Assembly (NCBI RefSeq): GCF_001280565.1
Contig: NZ_LGRO01000001.1
Location: forward strand, 806,001-870,000
Direction: 5' to 3'
Length of the DNA stretch: 64,000 nt
Source of the DNA: Sulfobacillus thermosulfidooxidans
GTDB lineage: Bacteria; Bacillota; Sulfobacillia; Sulfobacillales; Sulfobacillaceae
Shown here one piece after another: positions 48,044 to 55,661 of this stretch. The notes beneath the pieces are model-generated. The model was not told where the DNA came from. It did not search any database and saw nothing but the letters and a program-made list of their open reading frames with translations. The translations under genes and the position numbers were made by a program. How positions within the stretch are numbered: position 1 is the stretch's first letter; each line of letters begins with the position of its first letter.

Positions 48044-50803
48044 ATGCTGTCCTTTCCGTTGCTTAACATTTGGTCAGCTTATTCGTTATTGCAATCGACA
48101 TGGGATATATCGGTCGGACTTTCCGAATTACATACTTTAGGGTATGCATCGGCGGGTCTGGCCGATTATCTTTCCTTGGCGGCATCTGAATATTTCGATC
48201 GGGAGGCGCGGCTTCAGAAAATTCAGCCGTGGTTAGGACTGAGCCGGCGCGTGCAAATATCTACCGCATCGTGTCTTGTGTCTTTGTATGCATTAGATGA
48301 GACCGGATGGCAAGAGCTTTGTGGCATGACCCAAAATGATATGGTGGCTGACATTGAACAAGTGGCATCGCCACATCTTCTCTTATTGTTGTGGCATGAG
48401 ACACGCTCAGATTGGGAACCCGCTTTGCCCTTGATTCGCTCCCTTCCTTTTGGTGTGATTGTGGAGGAACTTGTGCCTAACATGCCCTCTCATGATTTAT
48501 TGTGGATTCCTTTTTGCCCTGTTCGATTTAATCGCCATCCGGATGCCGCACAAGCGTATCATGTCTTAACGCGTCTGGGTAATTTTAAGCCTTCGGTTTA
48601 TGCTAGCAGTATTCAAAGTCCTGAGCAGCTATTGCAATCCTATCCAGCACACTGGCGCTCACGTCTCTTCCAAGACCGCGCACCTAACGTGTTGCCACGA
48701 CAGGGATTTTATATACCATCTTTCAGTTCATCCGCAAAAGATGACGAAGAAATATTATGGAAAAAAGCTCGAAGGGGACTCGAAACGTGGCATCCGGAGC
48801 CATTTTCTCATTACCAAGAACGCCTTCAACATGAATTGCAGATTATTACAGATATGGGATATGCCTCGTATTTTTTGATTGTACAGGATTTGGTGCATTT
48901 TGCGGTGCGACATCACATTGCCATTGGACCGGGACGTGGATCGGCTGCGGGGAGCCTGGTTGCGCGGGTGCTGGGAATTACTCGCATTGACCCCTTAGAG
49001 CATCATTTAATTTTTGAGCGATTTCTCAATCCGTACCGCAAGAATCTTCCTGACATAGACCTGGATGTTGATTCCCAAAAGCGCTACCAATTAATAGCGT
49101 ATTTACGCGACCGATGGGGCGAAGACCATGTGGCCCAAATTGGAACCTATGGAACATTAGGAGTGCGTGCGGTTTTACGGGACGTGGCCCGTGTTCTGGG
49201 GATTTCGAATACGCAAGTTGACGAGGTTTTACATGTTGTTCAGGGGATGGCTGCCCAGCGCATGGATGATGGAGGGCCTGAATTGCGGACTATGATGGAC
49301 CGGGTTGATCCTAGTGGGCAGTGGTGGACAGTGAGTCGGTTACTGGAGGGACTGCCCCGTCATGCTTCAATCCATGCGGCAGGCGTGGTCTTATCCAATC
49401 GCCCTTTAGGCGAATTTATCCCTTGTGTCAAAGACCCAGATGGCCAGTTAGTCACCCAAATGGATATGACCTCTGTGGAACATTTGGGCTTGTTGAAGCT
49501 AGATCTGTTAGGACTACGAACTCTGAGTGTTATTGACCGGATCCACCGGGAGCATGAGGACATGTTTGACCAGGTCGATCGACACGACGAACGAACCATA
49601 AAACTCTTGGGCCGTGGGGATACTGATGCCATATTTCAGCTGGACGGCAAAGGAGTGCGTCAGCTGTTGCAACGTATGAAACCGCAACGAGCGGAAGACA
49701 TTATCGATGTCGTAGCGTTATATCGTCCAGGCCCGATGGAGACAATTCAAACCTATTTAGAACGGCGTCAGGGGCAACAGCCTATTCCTGATGATGTTCT
49801 GGGAAGCGTGTGTCAAGATACTTTTGGGGTAATGATTTATCAAGAACAGTTAATGAGCTTGGTGCAACGTGTTGGTGGATATTCGTTAGCCGAGGCGGAT
49901 TTATTTCGACGAGCTATTAGTAAAAAGGATCATCAAACTCTTGCCAACATGGCGTCTGACTTCATGACCCGTGCATTACATTTGGGATGGAGACAAGAAG
50001 AAATACAAAATCTTTGGGCACGCATTACGGCCTTTGCCGATTATGGGTTTAATAAGTCCCATGCGGCAGCGTATGGGATGTTGAGTTATTACATGGCGTT
50101 TCTTAAAGCGCATTTTCCACTGCACTTTTGGGCAGCCGAACTAAGTACTTTAAGTCCAGATCGCTTAGGACACGAAATGATTGCGGCTGTGAGTCAGGGC
50201 ATCGTCATACGCCCTCCGGACATTCGGTATAGCGCTGAAGAATTTCAAGTCATTGCCGAAGAAATCTATGCGGGATTGTCGGTTATTCGAGGACTGAATC
50301 CCGAAATAGCCGAACAGATCCGGAAAGATCGTGAAGAAGGGGGAAGCTATTCATCCCAACAAGAGGCATATAACCGGATTTCTCGACGGGTTGGTCCACG
50401 GGTGGCAGATCTATTACAAGAAGCCGGGTGTCTCGCGGCGTTACCGGGCCGTGTTGCCCGCTCATCACAATTAGAATTGTTTTCCACGGAGAAGGCTTCG
50501 GAGGATTTTAGGGTAGATGCGGTAAAAAGTTTTGGTATGCGGTGGCCTGTGGCCAATGGGCCAATTTATGTGCGCATTACCGGGTCCATCGATGTAAGAT
50601 GGTGGCAAAGAGCCTTATTTGACATTGCGCAAAATTATCCGGGTTCATGTCCTGTTATTATAGGAAATGAAAAAGGGCGTGCGTGGAAGTTTGAGGCCAT
50701 GCTGATGAAGGCCACGTGGCAGAGTTTAGATGCAATCCGGCAGTTACCGAATGTTATTGCCTGTGGGCGACGTGTAGAGCAGAAAGAGGGGTGGATCATA
50801 TGA
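48044..50803 (+). CDS. dnaE: DNA polymerase III alpha subunit DnaE, short form
   Basis: C-family replicative or priming polymerase. Catalytic parts are complete: GPGRGSAAGSLVARVLG (about residues 295-311), PDIDLDVD (336-343) and the third Asp in LLKLDLLGLRTLS (near 487). The N-terminal PHP domain is reduced: the HxH ligands that begin active PHP domains are replaced (LLNIWSAYSLL) and the later DHG reads ADY. At 919 residues it is about 200 shorter than Bacillus DnaE, mainly at the C-terminal end. In a Firmicute a separate PolC is expected elsewhere. Confidence 0.9.
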   Translation: MLSFPLLNIWSAYSLLQSTWDISVGLSELHTLGYASAGLADYLSLAASEYFDREARLQKIQPWLGLSRRVQISTASCLVSLYALDETGWQELCGMTQNDMVADIEQVASPHLLLLLWHETRSDWEPALPLIRSLPFGVIVEELVPNMPSHDLLWIPFCPVRFNRHPDAAQAYHVLTRLGNFKPSVYASSIQSPEQLLQSYPAHWRSRLFQDRAPNVLPRQGFYIPSFSSSAKDDEEILWKKARRGLETWHPEPFSHYQERLQHELQIITDMGYASYFLIVQDLVHFAVRHHIAIGPGRGSAAGSLVARVLGITRIDPLEHHLIFERFLNPYRKNLPDIDLDVDSQKRYQLIAYLRDRWGEDHVAQIGTYGTLGVRAVLRDVARVLGISNTQVDEVLHVVQGMAAQRMDDGGPELRTMMDRVDPSGQWWTVSRLLEGLPRHASIHAAGVVLSNRPLGEFIPCVKDPDGQLVTQMDMTSVEHLGLLKLDLLGLRTLSVIDRIHREHEDMFDQVDRHDERTIKLLGRGDTDAIFQLDGKGVRQLLQRMKPQRAEDIIDVVALYRPGPMETIQTYLERRQGQQPIPDDVLGSVCQDTFGVMIYQEQLMSLVQRVGGYSLAEADLFRRAISKKDHQTLANMASDFMTRALHLGWRQEEIQNLWARITAFADYGFNKSHAAAYGMLSYYMAFLKAHFPLHFWAAELSTLSPDRLGHEMIAAVSQGIVIRPPDIRYSAEEFQVIAEEIYAGLSVIRGLNPEIAEQIRKDREEGGSYSSQQEAYNRISRRVGPRVADLLQEAGCLAALPGRVARSSQLELFSTEKASEDFRVDAVKSFGMRWPVANGPIYVRITGSIDVRWWQRALFDIAQNYPGSCPVIIGNEKGRAWKFEAMLMKATWQSLDAIRQLPNVIACGRRVEQKEGWII

Positions 50804-51336
50804 GTAAAATATCGCGGGAAGAACTTGTTCAACATTTAACACCACCGCCGGGGATTACGATGCCTCCCTATCCCGCCAAGCGCGACAAGATTTACCGGAC
50901 TGCCTTGGTCACGTTGGTAGTGGGGCTTGTGGGCGAGGCGATTGCTCGTCTTATCCATTCGCATTCATTACAATTTTGGATGCAGGGATGGATTAGTGCA
51001 AGTCTCATCGTTGCGGGATGGACGTTTTTAGTATGGCTCAAACAATGGCGTTGGATCGTTCGCTCCTTAGTGATTTTGGGGTTGGTGCTGTGGCCGATTT
51101 GGCCCTTAGGAGGATGGGCTTTCTCCTTGGCTGGCAGTGCCATTATGGCAGCCAAAGAAACCCATTGTTTTCATTTCTGGGCCGGAAAAGTCATTCCGTG
51201 GTACTCGGTGGCTCTAGGCATCTTACTAATATTCCATGTTAGTGAGCCTTATTTAGGTTTGGCATGGCTGGGATTGGCGGCATTGTGGCTTAGTTTGGTA
51301 CTGGGTCGAGCCAAATTACCCTTGTTTGAGGTGTAA
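50800..51336 (+). CDS. DUF2301-like integral membrane protein
   Basis: Five to six hydrophobic segments in 178 residues, with the polar loop AAKETHCFHFWAGKVIPWYS typical of the DUF2301 family; function unknown. The ATG at 50800 overlaps the dnaE stop region by 4 bases and has AAAGAGGGG upstream; an in-frame start at 50716 would be inside dnaE. It converges on a small membrane gene with only 2 bases between stops. Confidence 0.7.
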   Translation: MSKISREELVQHLTPPPGITMPPYPAKRDKIYRTALVTLVVGLVGEAIARLIHSHSLQFWMQGWISASLIVAGWTFLVWLKQWRWIVRSLVILGLVLWPIWPLGGWAFSLAGSAIMAAKETHCFHFWAGKVIPWYSVALGILLIFHVSEPYLGLAWLGLAALWLSLVLGRAKLPLFEV

Positions 51337-51338
51337 AG

Positions 51339-51656
51339 CTAATGCCCAAAAGAAACAACAATTTCAACAAGGGCTGTTAACAGGGATATGGTTCCTATGA
51401 TCACGGTTGAGAGCCCAGAATTTGGCAGAAGAAGGAGAGCCAGATAAAGTCCCATAAAAGTGACCGTCATCCATATTAAAAACCGTTCAAATATGATAGT
51501 GCGGTATCCGATGATCGCATCAATCAAGGTTCCGGTAATGCCAATGATCAATCCGGTGAGCACGAGTGTTGTAATCATAACAGGATCCGGAAACCATTGA
51601 CCGTTGACAAACCGTACGAGAAGCCAGATTCCTATGATGAGCATCAGGGGTGTCAC
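51339..51656 (-). CDS. Small four-helix membrane protein, unknown
   Basis: About 105 residues, almost entirely four hydrophobic helices with a GLIIGITGTLIDAIIGYRT turn. No family recognised with certainty; the pattern weakly recalls DUF2512 (YndM). The GTG start at 51656 has no SD. An AAAAGGAG lies at 51700-51693, and the frame is open from there, so translation may begin further upstream at a rare start codon (CTG, ATC or ATT), adding WPIKFLSLPKI. Confidence 0.6.
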   Translation of the reverse strand: MTPLMLIIGIWLLVRFVNGQWFPDPVMITTLVLTGLIIGITGTLIDAIIGYRTIIFERFLIWMTVTFMGLYLALLLLPNSGLSTVIIGTISLLTALVEIVVSFGH

Positions 51657-51760
51657 AATCTTGGGGAGACTGAGAAATTTGATGGGCCACAGCTCCTTTT
51701 ACTCGGGGATGTTGTTTTAAGGATTTACCATGCCAGCGAAATTTATGTTTAGGTTCCTTT

Positions 51761-51792
51761 AGAAGGACTAGAATAGAAGGACTAGAAGGACT
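51761..51792. repeat. Three copies of AGAAGGACT
   Basis: Direct repeats at 51761-51769, 51775-51783 and 51784-51792 within the 279-base gap between the small membrane gene and the adenosyltransferase gene. Nothing else coding is seen in this gap. Confidence 0.6.
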
Positions 51793-51879
51793 CATTTGCC
51801 GCTTCGGCGCCCCTATAGCAAAGGGGTTTATGGATATCTGAGAAGAGGGAGGAATTTTTAAGCAGTTAGCCTTTGTCAC

Positions 51880-51930
51880 AAAAAGATATCACAGCATATC
51901 CTGCCAACTGGCAAGATGATGCGTGATATC
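51880..51930 (-). terminator. Rho-independent terminator after the cobalamin adenosyltransferase gene
   Basis: On the minus strand GATATCACGCAT pairs with ATGCTGTGATATC (one bulge), with inner TGCCA/TGGCA, followed by five T. It lies 6 bases past the stop codon. Confidence 0.9.
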
Positions 51931-51935
51931 TGGTC

Positions 51936-52520
51936 TTAATATGTTTGTGGCATTCCGGTGACCTCTTCATGGATGCCTAATTGCGCATTCACATAACGGG
52001 CCGCCGCGAACAGAACATCCGAGAGCCGATTCATAAATGTTAAAACGGCATGGGGCACTTTCTCTATCTTGTTGAGTGCCCAAATTTCCCGCTCAGCGCG
52101 TCGGCACACGGTTGTGGCGATATACAGGCTTGTTGCGGCTAAACTCCCTTCTGGAATCGTAAAGGGTTTCCATGGGGGGGTATGGTTTCGGAGCCGATCA
52201 GCTAATTGTTCTAACTGTTTGGTTAAAGCCGGTGGCGTACTGGCCTGGGCTTCATCGTCAAATGTTGTCGATAAGTCGCGGCCGACCATAAACAAACGGT
52301 GTTGCAGGTCGTGAAGAAACTCCTCTAAATGAGTCCATTCGTCGGGAATGGGTGAGGGCCGAGACTCTGACAAATAGGCGCGAGCTTGCCCGATGAACGC
52401 ATTAAGCTCGTAAAGAGTGCCGTAAGCATTAACTCTTTGCGAATGCTTTTCGATTTTTTGACCGGTACTCAAACGCGTGATGCCACCATCACCATTTCGA
52501 GTGTAGATGCGGCTCGGCAT
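51936..52520 (-). CDS. Cob(I)alamin adenosyltransferase, PduO type
   Basis: Makes adenosylcobalamin from cob(I)alamin and ATP. The N-terminal ATP loop RIYTRNGDGGITRL and the C-terminal VCRRAEREIWAL are family signatures. One core residue differs: the motif YGxxDELN reads YGTLYELN, so the Asp that in the Lactobacillus reuteri enzyme forms a salt bridge with an Arg of the RRAER region is Tyr37. Length 194. SD AAAGGAG. No cobalamin riboswitch is seen; upstream lies a CTAAGAGG/CCTCTTAG hairpin (52534-52561). Confidence 0.85.
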   Translation of the reverse strand: MPSRIYTRNGDGGITRLSTGQKIEKHSQRVNAYGTLYELNAFIGQARAYLSESRPSPIPDEWTHLEEFLHDLQHRLFMVGRDLSTTFDDEAQASTPPALTKQLEQLADRLRNHTPPWKPFTIPEGSLAATSLYIATTVCRRAEREIWALNKIEKVPHAVLTFMNRLSDVLFAAARYVNAQLGIHEEVTGMPQTY

Positions 52521-52533
52521 AGAGCACTCCTTT

Positions 52534-52561
52534 CTAAGAGGTCAAACGGTTCGCCTCTTAG
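52534..52561 (-). other. Intercistronic hairpin before the adenosyltransferase gene
   Basis: Perfect 8-bp arms CTAAGAGG (52534-52541) and CCTCTTAG (52554-52561) fill most of the 44-base gap between the nitroreductase stop and the adenosyltransferase start. No T run follows; the 3' arm ends right before AAAGGAG. It may affect mRNA stability or translation. Confidence 0.45.
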
Positions 52562-52564
52562 CAA

Positions 52565-53128
52565 TCACGTTAACCACAAAGTTTTGTCTTCTGCTGCGAT
52601 TCTGGGCACATGAGGAATATCTTCAGGATACCCGGCGCGAACCAATGCGACAATCCTTTCATTGGCGGCAACCTGACAGAGCTTTAACACCGGTTGGTAG
52701 CGGGTGATGGCGCCTGTACCCCAATAAGTGCCCACACCCTGACTCCAGGCTGCGAGCATCATGGCATACGTTGCACAGCTCACGGCTGCATAATCTTCTT
52801 GTTGGCGATATGGATCATCCGCTAATACTTGGATAACGGCAATGACCACGCTCAGCATCGCGAAGTCTTGGCGTGCTTGTTCCGCGATGCGTTCGGCGTG
52901 GGGACGATTTTGTTTTTGCGCTTTGTCCAATGCTACCTCATACCGGTAATTAGCCAGTTGCTCCAAACTTTGGCCGCGGATGACGACAAACCGCCATGGT
53001 TGAGTCAAATGATGATTCGGAGCCTGAATTGCGGCATTTAGCATCAGGCGGATAATGTTATCGGGGACAGGGTCCGTGCGAAACCGATGAATCGTACGCC
53101 GAGTGATGAGTCCCTCATAAAGATCCAT
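52565..53128 (-). CDS. Nitroreductase family flavoprotein
   Basis: FMN-dependent oxidoreductase of unknown substrate. The N-terminal RRTIHRFRTDPVPDNIIRLM and NAAIQAPNHHLTQPWRFVVI are the FMN-binding signature; AAVSCATYAMMLAAWSQGVGTYWGT is the dimer/flavin helix. Length 187. ATG with GGAGGC upstream. Possibly co-transcribed with the adenosyltransferase gene; reduction of cob(II)alamin by a flavoprotein would fit that pairing but is only a guess. Confidence 0.85.
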   Translation of the reverse strand: MDLYEGLITRRTIHRFRTDPVPDNIIRLMLNAAIQAPNHHLTQPWRFVVIRGQSLEQLANYRYEVALDKAQKQNRPHAERIAEQARQDFAMLSVVIAVIQVLADDPYRQQEDYAAVSCATYAMMLAAWSQGVGTYWGTGAITRYQPVLKLCQVAANERIVALVRAGYPEDIPHVPRIAAEDKTLWLT

Positions 53129-53193
53129 AAAGAGCGTAGCCTCCTGATACCATTATGCCATTAGATGGTATCAAAAATCTGTCACGGACGCTA

Positions 53194-53397
53194 CTAGGTG
53201 GCCTGGTTCACGGTCAAGATCAGTGTCCCATTATGCAAGTCATGCACAATGGCATTGGTAATGCGCGTGAGCCACATGGCAATTCTTTCCCGCTCTTGAT
53301 CGTCTTCGGCGATGAAGATGGGAGCCATGCCACCCGTTACGGAATCTTTTTTGGTGGTTACGATAGCAAACATGACGGGCGTCGGGGCATCAGCCAA
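53194..53397 (-). CDS. Putative capping complex subunit for YIEGIA
   Basis: A 67-residue soluble protein (FAIVTTKKDSVTGGMAPIFI, then a helix with ERERIAMWLTRITNAIVHDL). It begins 3 bases after the stop of the YIEGIA gene, the arrangement in which this small partner family is usually found in spore formers. The name follows that family; its biochemical role is not established. Confidence 0.7.
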   Translation of the reverse strand: MADAPTPVMFAIVTTKKDSVTGGMAPIFIAEDDQERERIAMWLTRITNAIVHDLHNGTLILTVNQAT

Positions 53398-53400
53398 GGT

Positions 53401-54315
53401 TCACATCTCCTTTCGATTTAATACCGGACTGGTCATACGACTCCATTTGCTGGATTCCAAGACGGGGGTGCGTTTGATGGCACGAATTAATTTGTTGATA
53501 TCGCGGTCAACCGGCAAGATGGATAAGCCAGCTTTGCCCGTTCCCGCGGGCATTTCCATCCGACATAATGGTGTTTGTTCGGGATAACCAACGTCTTTTT
53601 GCACGCCAACGGCTGCAGCAGCTTCATAAGCAATGGCTTGGCGCTGGGAAATGTTCCAGAGAGCGGCTTGTCCCCGTTCATTTTTGGGGGTAAGCACGAC
53701 AGCTAGTCCTTCTTTTTCGTAGCGTTCCCGAGAATGGGGCAATCCAACTTCCATCATCATCACATCGCCTGCATAAAGCAAAGACCCTTTGTCAAAAGTG
53801 ATTTTGGCCGGCTGAACATCGACCACATCGCCAATGTGTTTGCCGGACATGAAGATTTCCGAAATGATAAGAATCACAATGCCGCCGATAATGCCCAATA
53901 CTAACCCGCCGAGTTGGGTAATTGCAGAGGTTAGGAGAGCAACCAGCATGGCGAGGTAATTTCTCGCTTCATAGGTGATCGCTATACCTTCGATATAACC
54001 TGGTCCTCTGGATACGAGAATCAGTTTTTCTTCTTGTTCAAGAGTTTTGCGCTCGGTGTTTCGAACATCCCGGAACTGTGTGGCGGCTAACGTCAAAAAT
54101 GTTGCGGCCGTAAATTCCTTGCCGATGAGTGAGGTCAGCACACTGGAACCGATCATCGCCGCAATGATAGCGAGCGCGACCTGCGAAACATATCCCGATG
54201 GGTATCCGGGATAATGAGTGCTACCACTTTTCAGAGATATGAGCCGGGACAGCAAACCGGCCACAAATCCAACAATCATGGGCGTCCAATCAATGGGTCC
54301 TGAACTTCCTGACAT
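53401..54315 (-). CDS. YIEGIA family membrane protein
   Basis: Spore-former membrane protein. Residues 10-170 hold about five hydrophobic helices, with the namesake motif in PGYIEGIAITYEARNYLAM; residues 175-304 are a soluble domain with VQPAKITFDKGSLLYAG. Length 304. ATG with GGAGGATG upstream. Downstream partner gene at 3 bases. Function unknown; a role in late sporulation is inferred from distribution. Confidence 0.82.
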   Translation of the reverse strand: MSGSSGPIDWTPMIVGFVAGLLSRLISLKSGSTHYPGYPSGYVSQVALAIIAAMIGSSVLTSLIGKEFTAATFLTLAATQFRDVRNTERKTLEQEEKLILVSRGPGYIEGIAITYEARNYLAMLVALLTSAITQLGGLVLGIIGGIVILIISEIFMSGKHIGDVVDVQPAKITFDKGSLLYAGDVMMMEVGLPHSRERYEKEGLAVVLTPKNERGQAALWNISQRQAIAYEAAAAVGVQKDVGYPEQTPLCRMEMPAGTGKAGLSILPVDRDINKLIRAIKRTPVLESSKWSRMTSPVLNRKEM

Positions 54316-54352
54316 AACATCCTCCTACTATCAAGACTTCGATCTGGCTGTG

Positions 54353-54379
54353 GTGCACACATCTTGGGTACGTGTGCAC
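54353..54379. promoter_or_regulatory. Operator-like inverted repeat between YIEGIA and corA-type genes
   Basis: Perfect 8-bp arms GTGCACAC (54353-54360) and GTGTGCAC (54372-54379) with an 11-base spacer, in the 213-base gap between divergent genes. Spacing of half sites (19 bases centre to centre) suits a dimeric regulator. The remaining gap shows no gene. Confidence 0.5.
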
Positions 54380-54528
54380 GTGTTGTGACGTCTGGCTTTG
54401 GTCGGTAGTATTGTGGATCATTTGCAGTTATGGCATACATGCTTTTGTGTGAGGGACACTGAAAACGACAGGCGCGATCGGATATCGTTGCCACGATTCA
54501 GGGGATTCATGGAAGGAGGAAGTCGTGC

Positions 54529-55470
54529 GTGCCAAAATATTTGGCCATGATTGACGACAAAACCGTGGAAAAACACACGTGGCCCGAGGGTGAGGCCGTT
54601 CTTTGGGTAGATTTGGGGGATGAGGAAAAAGACGAACTGCAGGATATTGTCAATCGCTTATACCGTGCTCATCCGGTGGCCGTCGAAAAGGTTTTGCAGG
54701 GTCATGAACGCCCTTCAGGTTTTTTGATTGAACAGGATGCTATTGTAGCGGTGATTTCTGATCCTACAGCGAATGTAGCAGACAAAACGCGCCGACCTAT
54801 AGGTTTATTTTTTGGTCAACGCTTTTTAGTCACAACCCATTTTCATGGGGATAATGGGTTGATTGATACCACATGGAATAAGGCGATAAAGGAAAATATG
54901 CTTGAACAAGGTCTCGATTTTGCCTTGTATTACTTGCTATATAATCATTTACGCCACTTTTACCAAGCCACTCGTCAAATTGGCCAAGATTTTGAACGTC
55001 TTCACGTGGAGTTGTTGCGCGAACCAACCAAAAATCTCGCCCTTAAAATCGTTGATTTGCGTAAAAAAACCTATTGGTTGTATAAGGTCATTCGTCCCGA
55101 AATAAAAATATTTGCCTTACTTAAGGAGCACATTCCTTATATAAAACGAGTTAACCGTCCCTATTTTGAAGATTTATACAGTCAGATCGAAGAGATTTTA
55201 ACGGATGTTGAAGCATACCGGGATGGACTAGAAGGAATGGTGGAGGCATTCTCCGGGATGCAATCCAATGAGATTAATAAGGTGATGAAATTTTTGACCA
55301 TCATTTCAGTTCTTGCTCTGCCAGCCACCACGATCGCCTCCATTTACGGGATGAATTTCTGGATTCCGGAAATCCATTGGCACTACGGTTATTGGTATTC
55401 CCTTATCGTGATGTTCTTGGTTACGGTCGCATTGCTTCTATATATGCAGCGCAATCGGTGGTTCCGCTAA
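54529..55470 (+). CDS. CorA family divalent cation transporter
   Basis: Pentameric channel-type Mg/Co transporter. A soluble alpha/beta domain and a long helix (to about residue 255) are followed by TM1 (FLTIISVLALPATTIASIYG), the pore signature YGMNF and TM2 (YSLIVMFLVTVALLLYM). The loop after GMN (WIPEIHWHYGY) is more aromatic than usual. Length 313. GTG start with GGAAGGAGGA upstream. Confidence 0.9.
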   Translation: MPKYLAMIDDKTVEKHTWPEGEAVLWVDLGDEEKDELQDIVNRLYRAHPVAVEKVLQGHERPSGFLIEQDAIVAVISDPTANVADKTRRPIGLFFGQRFLVTTHFHGDNGLIDTTWNKAIKENMLEQGLDFALYYLLYNHLRHFYQATRQIGQDFERLHVELLREPTKNLALKIVDLRKKTYWLYKVIRPEIKIFALLKEHIPYIKRVNRPYFEDLYSQIEEILTDVEAYRDGLEGMVEAFSGMQSNEINKVMKFLTIISVLALPATTIASIYGMNFWIPEIHWHYGYWYSLIVMFLVTVALLLYMQRNRWFR

Positions 55471-55661
55471 CATCGTGTCAAGGGTCGGGAAGATTATTGG
55501 CGGATGAAGGTTTGTCGAGATCATGTTCTCAACCGCGGGATGTTCCAGGCCTCTCTCTATTGGTCTCTTGGTAGAATATCACCAGATAAATTTCCAAGAA
55601 ACGGATAATGTGGGCGTTAATGGAGAAACTAAAACAAAGACTGATTGAGGAGGAACTGCCC

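Noticed and set aside
51520-51879. 119-codon minus-strand frame
   Set aside because: It overlaps the four-helix membrane gene in another frame, has no family features and includes the small direct repeats.
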